From the NCBI GenBank assembly GCA_016929095.1, contig JAFGJM010000004.1, positions 1 through 64,000 on the forward strand: a stretch of 64,000 bases of DNA, in the 5' to 3' direction. Below are positions 1 to 7,975 of the stretch, piece by piece. Each line of letters opens with the position of its first letter. Position 1 is the stretch's first letter. The notes under the pieces were generated by a model, which saw only the letters and a program-made list of their open reading frames with translations, did no database searches and had not been told where the DNA came from. Source of the stretch: Anaerolineales bacterium. GTDB taxonomy: Bacteria; Chloroflexota; Anaerolineae; Anaerolineales; UBA4823. Both the position numbers and the translations under genes were made by a program.

Positions 1-8
1 ATCAATTA

Positions 9-36
9 GATTCTTCGCTGCGCTCAGAATGACAAG
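9..36. repeat. Copy 1 of a short interspersed repeat
   Basis: A 28-nt stretch containing TTCGCTGCGCTCAG followed by TGACA matches 22 of 28 positions at 20441-20468. The ends TTCT (11-14) and AGAA (26-29) can pair, and in the other copy they are CCCT and AGGG, so two base pairs have changed together. This suggests a small structured repeat. Similar GCGAAGCGAAG-type repeats are common between genes in many bacteria. Confidence 0.5.
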
Positions 37-123
37 AGAGTTGAGTTCCTTTCAGATAGAAGAACGCCTTAGCGATGTGGACTTACTATCATTGAAAGTC
101 CGTGAAAACTACCGGGTGGTTAG

Positions 124-145
124 AAAATTATTTTTAAATAATTTT
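124..145. other. AT-only perfect palindrome upstream of treS
   Basis: Arms AAAATTATT and AATAATTTT are separated by 4 nt. It lies about 100 nt before the treS start and could be a regulatory site or a weak hairpin in the leader. Apart from this palindrome and the repeat at 9-36, I see nothing coding in positions 1-246. Confidence 0.3.
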
Positions 146-246
146 GCGAAAGAAGAGGGATACTTATTATTTGTGTACGATAATGTGAATTAGGCGGTAA
201 AATGAAAGGGTCATTTGCGTTTTTTATGAAAGGAAAATCGATCAGC

Positions 247-1872
247 ATGAAAAACGATATAAATTGGTATCAAAACGCCATATTTTACGAAGTCTATGTG
301 CGAGCTTATGCCGACAGCAACGGGGATGGACACGGCGATTTACGAGGATTGATCCAGAAATTGGATTATATTAAAGATCTGGGGGTCGATTGCATATGGA
401 TGCTTCCTATATATGAATCACCCTTGCGAGATGATGGTTATGATATTTCCGATTATTACACTATCGCCAATGTCTTTGGCAGCGTAGACGATTTGCGGGA
501 ATTGCTGAAAAAAACCCACGACCGGGGGATGCGTCTCATTATGGATTTGGTGGTAAACCACACATCAGATCAACATCCCTGGTTCCAGGCCGCACGGAAA
601 GATCGAAAATCACCCTACCGTGATTACTACGTTTGGAGTGACGATGATCGGAAATATCAGGGAACCCGCATCATTTTTATCGATACCGAAAAATCCAATT
701 GGACCTGGGATGGGCAAGCCGGGCAATTTTATTGGCATCGTTTTTATGCCTCACAGCCCGATCTCAATTTCGATAATCCAAAGGTGCAACAAGAAATTTT
801 GGATGTGATGGATTATTGGTTAGCGATGGGCGTCGATGGCTTTCGGGTGGATGCCGTACCATACCTTTTTGAGCGGGAGGGTACAAATTGTGAAAATTTG
901 CCCGAAACGCATCAATATTTAAAAAGGATGCGTCAATTCGTCGACCACAAGTATCCAGACTGTATCATGCTGTGTGAGGCAAACCAATGGCCGGAAGATG
1001 TACGTCCCTATTTTGGGGAAGGGGATGAGTTCCATATGGGATTTCATTTTCCACTCATGCCGCGCATCTATATGGCTTTGGGGAAAGAGGATGTTACACC
1101 TTTATTTCAAATATTAAAGCGGACGCCGGATATTCCGAATAACTGCCAGTGGTGTATCTTTTTACGGAACCACGACGAACTAACCCTGGAAATGGTGACG
1201 GAGGAAGAGCGCCAATGGATGTGGGATTTTTATGCGGCGCAGCCCGGCACAAGGTTAAATTTAGGCATTCGCCGGCGGCTTGCTCCCTTATTGGGCAATA
1301 ATCAGAAGAAGATCGAATTAGCGTATTCATTATTGTTTACCTTGCCAGGGTCGCCGATTATATATTATGGGGATGAAATTGGTATGGGCGATAATATCGA
1401 GTTGTTCGACCGCAATGGCTTGCGCACCCCTATGCAATGGGATAATAGCCCCAACGCAGGATTTTCTCATGCCGATTCATCCCGATTGTATGCGCCGGTA
1501 ATTAACGATGAACGCTTCAAACCACAGCAGGTCAATGTAGAGGATCAACGACAAACGCCTGAATCGTTATATAACCATATCAAACACATGCTTGCCGTGC
1601 GAAAACAACATGCGGGTTTGGGATCCAGTTTACTCGAATGGATCGATACCGGAAATAACGCCATTGCCGCCTATTGGCGAATTCGGGGAGAAGAAAGGTT
1701 TTTGATCTGTAATAATCTTTCAGAAACGACTCTAACTTTCAAGATCGAGATGCCCACAGCACTTACAAAAGGGATGGATCTATTATCCGGGAAAGACATC
1801 GATATGCCTTCTTCCCACGAGCTTTGCTTGAATTTAGCATCTCACGCGTTTGTTTGGTTAAAAATAAATTAG
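247..1872 (+). CDS. treS: Trehalose synthase (maltose alpha-D-glucosyltransferase), GH13
   Basis: Interconverts maltose and trehalose in the cytoplasm by intramolecular transglucosylation. The protein follows the TreS pattern closely along its length: an NHTSDQHPWF block, a PYLFEREGTNCENLPETH block and GDEIGMGD. GH13 catalytic residues are visible as Asp202 (in GFRVDAV), Glu244 (in CEANQWP) and Asp310 (in RNHDEL). The start at 247 is preferred over in-frame starts at 202 and 226 because an AGGAAA sequence precedes it and the product then begins with the usual TreS N-terminus (541 aa). The gene lies just upstream of a LacI regulator and an alpha-glucoside importer, so it probably handles imported maltose or trehalose. 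It lacks the maltokinase domain fused to some TreS proteins. Confidence 0.9.
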   Translation: MKNDINWYQNAIFYEVYVRAYADSNGDGHGDLRGLIQKLDYIKDLGVDCIWMLPIYESPLRDDGYDISDYYTIANVFGSVDDLRELLKKTHDRGMRLIMDLVVNHTSDQHPWFQAARKDRKSPYRDYYVWSDDDRKYQGTRIIFIDTEKSNWTWDGQAGQFYWHRFYASQPDLNFDNPKVQQEILDVMDYWLAMGVDGFRVDAVPYLFEREGTNCENLPETHQYLKRMRQFVDHKYPDCIMLCEANQWPEDVRPYFGEGDEFHMGFHFPLMPRIYMALGKEDVTPLFQILKRTPDIPNNCQWCIFLRNHDELTLEMVTEEERQWMWDFYAAQPGTRLNLGIRRRLAPLLGNNQKKIELAYSLLFTLPGSPIIYYGDEIGMGDNIELFDRNGLRTPMQWDNSPNAGFSHADSSRLYAPVINDERFKPQQVNVEDQRQTPESLYNHIKHMLAVRKQHAGLGSSLLEWIDTGNNAIAAYWRIRGEERFLICNNLSETTLTFKIEMPTALTKGMDLLSGKDIDMPSSHELCLNLASHAFVWLKIN

Positions 1873-1887
1873 AAAATCGTAAATCGA

Positions 1888-1915
1888 TTGACAATGTTTT
1901 TTTTCATGCTATAAT
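1888..1915 (+). promoter_or_regulatory. Sigma-70-type promoter of the LacI/alpha-glucoside operon
   Basis: A consensus TTGACA (1888-1893) and a consensus TATAAT (1910-1915) are 16 nt apart. The predicted start of transcription falls near 1922, inside the palindrome at 1920-1941. It drives the LacI gene at 1982 and perhaps the importer genes after it. Confidence 0.8.
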
Positions 1916-1919
1916 ATAG

Positions 1920-1941
1920 AAGTGCTTTCATAAAAGCACTT
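1920..1941. promoter_or_regulatory. Palindromic operator at the LacI gene promoter
   Basis: Perfect 9-bp arms AAGTGCTTT (1920-1928) and AAAGCACTT (1933-1941) flank a 4-nt centre. The site begins 5 nt after the -10 box, where a bound repressor would block transcription. The simplest reading is autoregulation by the adjacent LacI-family protein. It could also form a short hairpin after treS, but no U-tract follows. Confidence 0.65.
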
Positions 1942-1981
1942 TCCAAATATAAGGCCTGTTCCCAAAGAAGAGATCAAGACC

Positions 1982-2983
1982 TTGGTAGAGAATCAACCCA
2001 CTATTTATGACGTCGCAAAATTAGCCGGCGTCAGTATATCGACAGTATCGCGAGTTATAAATTCACCCGAACGCGTGAATGAAGCCACTCGCACAAAAAT
2101 CCTGGCTGCCATCGATCAATTAAATTTTGTCCCCAAAGCGGAGGCGCGTGCACGCGCTTTACAGGGGAATCACCGCATTGGAGTGTTATCTCCTTTTTAT
2201 ACAACGCTATCTTTCGTTCAGCGATTAAGGGGGGTGGATGAGGTATTGACCAAAACCAATTACGAATTGTTGATTTATACGGTTGATTCGATGAACCGTC
2301 TGATCACGTATTTAACCACATTGACGATCGCACGCAATTTGGATGGGTTGATCATATTATCCTTACCGCTGTCTGAGTCGGTTGCCAGGCGGTTAGCCGA
2401 GCGCGGACCCAAAATTGTGACTGTAGAAGCTTCACAAGAGTTGTTCTGCGGTATCGAGATCGATGACTTCAACGGCGGAAAACTGGCAGCGCAATATTTA
2501 ATCTCCAAAGGGCACAAAGCATGTGCGTTTATCGGAGATATTGACCCGCCCGATTACACTGTTCGACCTGTTGTATACCGCCTGGAGGGTTTCAAGCAGG
2601 CGATGAGTGATGCCGGTTTAGAATTGCCGGATTATTACGTTTGTTCTTCAAGCTATGCCACAGAGCCAACCCGCCGGACAGCCTATGAATTATTAAAAGC
2701 TTCAACGCGTCCGACAGCGATATTTGTCGCGACGGATATTCAAGCCATTATCGTGATGAAAGTTGCCTCTGAATTAGGGTTGAAAATTCCGGATGATCTG
2801 GCAGTCATAGGTTTTGACGACCTGGATATTGCAGAATATGTGGGTCTTACCACCGTTCGTCAACCATTAGACGATTCGGGAAGGATCGCTGCCGAACTCT
2901 TGCTTTCTCAATTGAGTGACTCGCGCAGACCAATCCAACATGTGAAACTTCCTTTAACTGTAGTGGAACGCGATACTGTATAA
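1982..2983 (+). CDS. LacI-family transcriptional regulator, likely of alpha-glucoside uptake
   Basis: A 333-aa protein with the N-terminal LacI helix-turn-helix (about residues 7-28; VAKLAGVS then STVSRVIN) followed by a periplasmic-binding-protein-like sugar-sensing domain. The start is a TTG preceded by AAGAAGAG; no ATG lies close enough to include the DNA-binding helix. The gene sits between trehalose synthase and an AglEFG-like importer in the same direction, as aglR sits before aglEFG in Sinorhizobium. It is therefore inferred to be a sugar-responsive repressor of its own promoter and the importer. The ligand cannot be read from the sequence. Confidence 0.85.
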   Translation: MVENQPTIYDVAKLAGVSISTVSRVINSPERVNEATRTKILAAIDQLNFVPKAEARARALQGNHRIGVLSPFYTTLSFVQRLRGVDEVLTKTNYELLIYTVDSMNRLITYLTTLTIARNLDGLIILSLPLSESVARRLAERGPKIVTVEASQELFCGIEIDDFNGGKLAAQYLISKGHKACAFIGDIDPPDYTVRPVVYRLEGFKQAMSDAGLELPDYYVCSSSYATEPTRRTAYELLKASTRPTAIFVATDIQAIIVMKVASELGLKIPDDLAVIGFDDLDIAEYVGLTTVRQPLDDSGRIAAELLLSQLSDSRRPIQHVKLPLTVVERDTV

Positions 2984-3025
2984 AAATAATTACTCATGCA
3001 TGTTGGTTATTTATGATGTTTATAT

Positions 3026-3039
3026 AGGAGGTGAAATAT
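3026..3039 (+). promoter_or_regulatory. Unattached Shine-Dalgarno sequence in the leader of the binding-protein gene
   Basis: AGGAGGTGAAATAT lies 73 nt upstream of the ATG at 3113, which has its own AGGAG. No start codon follows at ribosome-binding distance. The same 14 bases occur at 38281-38294, again in a leader. It may be a ribosome standby site or a relic. Confidence 0.4.
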
Positions 3040-3112
3040 AAAAATAAACGTTTTGAGTTTGGTCGATAAACGAGAATATTCTGTTTATAACTAGTTGCTA
3101 AGGAGAAGAAAA

Positions 3113-4474
3113 ATGTCAAAACATAAAAAAGTATGGCTATTGATTTCAATATTAGCCATTGTATCCATGATGCTGGCAGCGTGTGCGGCACCAACAGCTG
3201 CGCCTGTAGAACCAGTGGAAGAAGAAGCACCTGCTGCAGAAATGGTCGAAGTAGGCGGCGTGGAATATTCTACCGCATATACCGGTAAGACAGTGACAGT
3301 TTTCGGTGTGGCTGCCGACGAACAGGCGCGTTTGTTCCAGAAGGAATTCGACGAGTTTTCAGAAAAAACCGGTATTAAGGTTGAATATGAAGGCAATAAA
3401 GATTTCGAAACTTTGATCCTGGTTCGCGTCGAAGGGGATGATGCTCCCGATATTGCCACGTTTGCTCAACCCGGTCTGGTGGCAGATTTCATGCGCAAAG
3501 GTAATCTGGTTGATCTTTCCACGTTCATGACGGATGAATTCCTTACGAGCAAATACTCACAGGGTTTGATCGATCTGTCCAAGGTAGATGGAAAGATAGC
3601 CGGCGTTTGGCACAATGCAGACGTAAAAAGCCTGGTATGGTACCCTAAGAAAGCCTTTGAAGCTAAAGGATATACCATTCCAGAAACCTGGGATGATTTG
3701 ATTGCGCTTTCCGATAAGATGGTAGCAGACGGCGAGACACCCTGGTGCATCGGTATTGAAAGCGCCGGTGCAACCGGCTGGCCTGGCACCGACTGGGTGG
3801 AAGATATCATGCTGCGCACGACCACCCCTGAGAACTACGACAAATGGACACAAGGCGAACTCAAATTCAATTCTCCGGAAGTGAAAAATGCCTTTGATAC
3901 CGTGGCGGCAATCTGGTTCAAAGAAGGTTATGTCTATGGCGGCGTACCCTCGATTTTGACCACTGGATTTGGGGATTCACCCAAACCGCTTTTCGATGAT
4001 CCACCCAAGTGCTATCTGCACCGCCAGGCAAGCTTCATTACCAATTTCTTCCCCGAAGGGGCTGTCGTGGGTGAGGATGTGGCTTACTTCTATCTGCCTC
4101 CTATCGACGAGGCATATGGCAAACCGGTGCTTGGTTCCGGCTCAATTGCCACCATGTTCAATGATCGGCCTGAAGTGCGTGAAGTCATGAAATTCCTGGC
4201 CACCGGCTACTCAATGAAAGAGGAAGCTATGGCTGGTGTGGCAGTTGCTCCGCATAAAGATGCTGATCCCGCCTGGTATCCTACCGATGCCGCACGCGGG
4301 TTTGCAACGATCATTCAGGAAGCAACCACCTTCCGCTTCGACGGCTCTGACTTAATGCCTGGCGCTGTTGGCGCGGGCTCGTTCTGGACCGGTATTGTCG
4401 ACTGGGTTGGCGCAGAAGGCGCTAACACAGACGATGTGCTCTCAGCCATCGATGCCAGTTGGCCTACTGAATAA
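3113..4474 (+). CDS. Alpha-glucoside-type ABC transporter, substrate-binding lipoprotein (AglE-like, CUT1)
   Basis: Extracytoplasmic family 1 solute-binding protein of 453 aa. Residues 1-23 form a lipoprotein signal peptide ending in the lipobox LAAC with Cys24, followed by a Pro/Ala/Glu linker to about residue 45. The mature part has DAPDIATFAQPG and GTDWVEDIMLR segments that recall the alpha-glucoside-binding protein AglE. AGGAG at 3101-3105 sets the start at 3113 rather than 3095. Two permease genes follow after a stem-loop. There is no ATPase gene nearby, so the complex probably shares an MsiK/MalK-type ATPase encoded elsewhere. The sugar is inferred from the family resemblance and from the adjacent trehalose synthase. 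Confidence 0.82.
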   Translation: MSKHKKVWLLISILAIVSMMLAACAAPTAAPVEPVEEEAPAAEMVEVGGVEYSTAYTGKTVTVFGVAADEQARLFQKEFDEFSEKTGIKVEYEGNKDFETLILVRVEGDDAPDIATFAQPGLVADFMRKGNLVDLSTFMTDEFLTSKYSQGLIDLSKVDGKIAGVWHNADVKSLVWYPKKAFEAKGYTIPETWDDLIALSDKMVADGETPWCIGIESAGATGWPGTDWVEDIMLRTTTPENYDKWTQGELKFNSPEVKNAFDTVAAIWFKEGYVYGGVPSILTTGFGDSPKPLFDDPPKCYLHRQASFITNFFPEGAVVGEDVAYFYLPPIDEAYGKPVLGSGSIATMFNDRPEVREVMKFLATGYSMKEEAMAGVAVAPHKDADPAWYPTDAARGFATIIQEATTFRFDGSDLMPGAVGAGSFWTGIVDWVGAEGANTDDVLSAIDASWPTE

Positions 4475-4491
4475 AAATCCTTTATAATGAT

Positions 4492-4524
4492 CAGCAGGGT
4501 GACATATAACAAGCCACCCTGCTG
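4492..4524 (+). promoter_or_regulatory. Stem-loop after the binding-protein gene
   Basis: Perfect 10-bp arms CAGCAGGGTG and CACCCTGCTG enclose a 13-nt loop, 17 nt after the stop codon. No run of T follows, so partial termination or mRNA protection is likelier than full termination. It would let the binding protein be made in excess over the permeases. Confidence 0.6.
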
Positions 4525-4587
4525 GCTTCTCGATTAATTTCCGTCAGAACAACAGGGCGATTCGTCCTGTGGAAGGGAATGGTAGCG

Positions 4588-5697
4588 ATGGAAACCTCAG
4601 AGAATTCACTTCAAAGCTCCCGGTTTTTTGATTTAGTTGCCTGGTTAGGCAGATTGGCGGTTTCTTTAATTGTGCCAATCTGCACCTTTCTCGTCATGTG
4701 GAGAGGTTTTATTTTTCTAAGAGATGGAGCTGCTCCTAAGTTGGTGATGGCTCTGGTGGCTATCATTTGGGGCGTGGGGGGCGTGGCTATATTGTTTGTT
4801 GTTTCCAACTGGTTGGTTGAGCGATTGAGCGTACGCTGGCGGTCTTACTTGCTCCCATTTGTGTTCGTTGGCCCGGGTTTAGCCATTCTCACCTGGTATT
4901 TATTCCTACCAACCGTGCGAACATTATATTATGGCTTTTTCAACCGCACTTCTACGAAGTTTGTGGGTTTTAATAATTTTATTTTTGCGTTGACCGACAA
5001 AGCCATGTTGGAATCATTCCGCAACAATCTATTATGGCTGATTGTTGGCACATCATTGAGTGTAATTTTTGGGTTATTGATTGCCATTTTGGCTGACCGC
5101 TCGAAATTCGAGAAAATCGCCAAAAGCCTGATTTTCCTGCCACAGGCGATCTCATTTGTGGGCGCGGGCGTCATATGGCGTTTTATTTATTACTATAGAC
5201 CCCCAGGTGAAGAACAGATAGGATTACTTAATGCTATTGTTGTCGCATTGGGTGGTGAACCTCTGGCCTGGTTGACATTACGCCCCTGGAATACCTTCTT
5301 CCTGATTGCCATCATGGTTTGGTTACAAACCGGATTTGCCATGATCATTTTGTCAGCAGCGTTAAAAGGGGTACCAGAAGAATTGTTGGAGGCGGCTCGT
5401 ATTGACGGTGCTACTGAAATCCAGATTTTCTTTGGCATTATTATCCCCTACATTCAGGGCACGATCATTACAGTAAGCACTACCATCTTGATCGCTACCC
5501 TGAAAATCTTTGATATCGTTTTCGTGATGACCAATGGCTTGTATGGTACGGAGGTGATGGCCAGCCAACAATACAAGCAAATGTTCAAATATCAGGATTT
5601 TGGACGGGGTTCGGCGGTAGCCATCATTTTACTGATCACGGTTATCCCTGTGATGTTTTATAACTTGCGCCAGTTCCGCGAGAGGGAGGCGTTCTGA
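4588..5697 (+). CDS. Alpha-glucoside-type ABC transporter permease (AglF/MalF-like)
   Basis: An inner-membrane permease of 369 aa in the CUT1 family. The binding-protein-dependent transport signature EELLEAARIDGATEIQIF (EAA loop, the ATPase contact) is clear in the C-terminal third. Two extra hydrophobic segments precede the core, making it longer than a minimal six-helix permease, as in AglF. The start at 4588 is chosen because GGAAGGG (4571-4577) is 10 nt away; it is only 1 nt from the alternative ATG at 4579. Its stop codon overlaps the next start by one base, so the two permeases are translationally coupled. Confidence 0.85.
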   Translation: METSENSLQSSRFFDLVAWLGRLAVSLIVPICTFLVMWRGFIFLRDGAAPKLVMALVAIIWGVGGVAILFVVSNWLVERLSVRWRSYLLPFVFVGPGLAILTWYLFLPTVRTLYYGFFNRTSTKFVGFNNFIFALTDKAMLESFRNNLLWLIVGTSLSVIFGLLIAILADRSKFEKIAKSLIFLPQAISFVGAGVIWRFIYYYRPPGEEQIGLLNAIVVALGGEPLAWLTLRPWNTFFLIAIMVWLQTGFAMIILSAALKGVPEELLEAARIDGATEIQIFFGIIIPYIQGTIITVSTTILIATLKIFDIVFVMTNGLYGTEVMASQQYKQMFKYQDFGRGSAVAIILLITVIPVMFYNLRQFREREAF

Positions 5698-6587
5698 TGT
5701 CTAAAAAACGGCAAAAACTCATCTCTGATATTCTGGTAAATGGTTCACTCTTGCTCCTGTGTCTTATATGGACCTTGCCCAGTTTGGGAATGTTGGTGTC
5801 ATCTTTTCGACCACGGGACGATGTTTTAACGACTGGTTGGTGGAAAATCGACTGGTCACAATTAACCCTTAAAAATTACGATCAGGTATTTTCCGGCAAA
5901 GAGATCGCTGATGCGAGTATGCCTGGCGGGGTTGCCAAGGGAGAGGACATGTCGCAGGCATTTCTCAACAGCCTGGTGGTCACTGTTCCCTCGACAATCA
6001 TTCCTATCCTGATCGCTGCCTTTGCAGCCTATGGGTTTGCCTGGATGAAATTTCCGGGGCGTAAGGTGTTTTTCATCATGGTGGTGGCGATGCTGGCGGT
6101 GCCTTTACAGATCGCGCTAATCCCTATCTTGCGGGACTATACGAAACTTGATTTGAACGGGACATTCCTGGCAATATGGTTGGCGCATACCGGCTTTGGT
6201 TTACCGCTGGCAACTTACCTGTTGTACAATTACATCAGCGCGCTGCCACGGGATATTCTTGAATCGGCTTTCATTGATGGCGCTTCTCACTTTACAATCT
6301 TCACCCGGTTAATTCTCCAATTATCCATACCTGCCCTGGCGTCGTTTGCGATTTTACAATTCATGTGGGTGTGGAACGACTTATTGGTCGCTTTGGTATT
6401 TATCGGCAGCCGGCCGGAAGTGGCGGTGCTTACGCAGCGCCTGATGGATATGACCGGCTCACGCGGGCAAGATTGGCACCTGCTGATGGCAGGCGCCTTT
6501 GTGACCATGTCGGTACCGTTATTCATCTTCTTCATGTTACAGCGTTACTTTGTACGCGGTATTCTGGCTGGATCTGTGAAGGGTTAA
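5697..6587 (+). CDS. Alpha-glucoside-type ABC transporter permease (AglG/MalG-like)
   Basis: The second CUT1 inner-membrane subunit, 296 aa with about six membrane segments. The EAA loop is visible as PRDILESAFIDGASHFTIF, and the C-terminus YFVRGILAGSVKG is the usual MalG-type ending. The ATG overlaps the stop of the upstream permease (TGATG). It forms the heterodimeric channel with that protein. No ATPase gene follows; the next gene is convergent. Confidence 0.87.
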   Translation: MSKKRQKLISDILVNGSLLLLCLIWTLPSLGMLVSSFRPRDDVLTTGWWKIDWSQLTLKNYDQVFSGKEIADASMPGGVAKGEDMSQAFLNSLVVTVPSTIIPILIAAFAAYGFAWMKFPGRKVFFIMVVAMLAVPLQIALIPILRDYTKLDLNGTFLAIWLAHTGFGLPLATYLLYNYISALPRDILESAFIDGASHFTIFTRLILQLSIPALASFAILQFMWVWNDLLVALVFIGSRPEVAVLTQRLMDMTGSRGQDWHLLMAGAFVTMSVPLFIFFMLQRYFVRGILAGSVKG

Positions 6588-6622
6588 AACGAAAATCTAA
6601 TTATTTTTTTGTTACATGTGAG

Positions 6623-6655
6623 GAAGCCGTCATACGGATCAGGTATGGCGGCTTC
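6623..6655. terminator. Hairpin between convergent genes
   Basis: Arms GAAGCCGTCATAC and GTATGGCGGCTTC pair over 13 positions with one G-T wobble and a 7-nt loop. It lies between the permease stop (6587) and the nagA stop (6694), where a shared terminator is expected. No U-tract is adjacent on either strand. Confidence 0.5.
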
Positions 6656-6693
6656 TGCGTATGGATATTATGAGGGCGGAAATATTTTCCGGT

Positions 6694-7863
6694 TTATAAC
6701 TGGTTATATGCGATTTCACCCCTTACCACGGTTAAATAAACATTGGCATCCCCATCCAGGACGACCAGGTTAGCATCTTTTCCGACCGCAATACTACCCA
6801 GGTGGTCAGATAAACCCAGGGCGCGAGCTGGATTAAGGGATGCCATCTTAATTGCATCACGAAAAGGCACACCGACCATTTGATTGATATTACGCACGCA
6901 TTGGTTCAATAACGCGGTACTACCGGCGATGGTGCCATCCGGCAGATTGGCGTATCCATCTTTTACAGTTACTTCTAATCCTACCAGGTTATATTTACCA
7001 TCCGGAAGACCGGCGCCCGGCATGGCGTCGGTGATGAGTACAATCCGGTCGCTTCCAAGGCAGCGGACTAATATTTTCATTGCTCCGGGATGAGCATGGA
7101 CTCCATCGGCGATCAATTCGGCAGTGATATTGTCGGAAGCCAGAACAGCCCCCACAACCCCCGGTTGGCGATGGTGAAATCCACTCTGGGCATTAAAGGT
7201 ATGGGTGACATGGGTGAAATGTTCTGAAAGGGAGGCTGCTGCAAGATCATAATCTGAATCCGTGTGACCTAAGGCTACTATCACACCTTCTGAATGAAAG
7301 TAAGCCGCGATTTCTTGTGCGCCAGGGAGTTCGGGCGCAATAGTTATTTGGCGTATCCATCCCTTGCCAGTTCTAATATAGGATTTTGCTTCCTCAATGT
7401 CAGGTAAACGCAGCCAATCAGGGTTGAATGCCCCTTTTCGTTTTTTACTCATGAAGGGACCCTCCAGATGTAACCCAATGGGTTGGGCGTCTTTCAGGCC
7501 ATTTTCTAAAACGTTTACATATTGTTTGATTTTTTCGACCAGTGATTGGGCATCCTTGGCAGCGATTGAACATAAATAATTCGTCACGCCTGTAGTGACC
7601 ACCCATTCGGAGTAGGTTTGAATATCCTCCCCGATGAGAGATGAATTTTCAAACGATACGCCTTTTCCTCCATGGACATGCATATCGATGAAGCCAGGCG
7701 CCAGGAATTTTCCTTGTATATCTAAGCGTAAGTCACAATCGCAGGGAGAGTTTTCCACTGCGCCGATGTATGTAATAGTACCTTTGGAGATGGCTACTGC
7801 GCAGTGTTCAATCACCTCTGCAGGGGTTACAACAATCGCGTTATACAGCAGTGTTGTTTTCAT
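6694..7863 (-). CDS. nagA: N-acetylglucosamine-6-phosphate deacetylase
   Basis: A cytoplasmic amidohydrolase that removes acetate from GlcNAc-6-phosphate in amino-sugar and cell-wall recycling. Its 389 aa match the family length. Visible motifs are HVHGGKG (His62, His64), the metal ligand Glu134 in HLEGPF, His200 (GHTDSD), His221 (VTHTFNA) and the catalytic Asp279 (ITDAMPGAG). GAGGAGATAA precedes the ATG. It lies 112 nt downstream of the ceramidase-like gene on the same strand. No nagB or GlcNAc transporter is present in the window. Confidence 0.9.
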   Translation of the reverse strand: MKTTLLYNAIVVTPAEVIEHCAVAISKGTITYIGAVENSPCDCDLRLDIQGKFLAPGFIDMHVHGGKGVSFENSSLIGEDIQTYSEWVVTTGVTNYLCSIAAKDAQSLVEKIKQYVNVLENGLKDAQPIGLHLEGPFMSKKRKGAFNPDWLRLPDIEEAKSYIRTGKGWIRQITIAPELPGAQEIAAYFHSEGVIVALGHTDSDYDLAAASLSEHFTHVTHTFNAQSGFHHRQPGVVGAVLASDNITAELIADGVHAHPGAMKILVRCLGSDRIVLITDAMPGAGLPDGKYNLVGLEVTVKDGYANLPDGTIAGSTALLNQCVRNINQMVGVPFRDAIKMASLNPARALGLSDHLGSIAVGKDANLVVLDGDANVYLTVVRGEIAYNQL

Positions 7864-7975
7864 GATCGCTTTATCTCCTCGCTATCTGCAATCTGATAAA
7901 ACCATTCGGATGGGTTAAATCCCAGGAGATAATACCATAAATGACGCCTGGCAAATTTGCGATTAACAACCTGCT

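Noticed and set aside
3046-3053. AAACGTTT considered as a second LacI operator before the alpha-glucoside binding-protein gene
   Set aside because: An 8-bp palindrome alone is weak and does not resemble the clear operator at 1920-1941.
4459-4488. Possible promoter (TATAAT at 4483) between the binding-protein and permease genes
   Set aside because: The -10 box is good but the best -35 (TTGGCC) is weak with an 18-nt spacer; a separate permease promoter is not supported.
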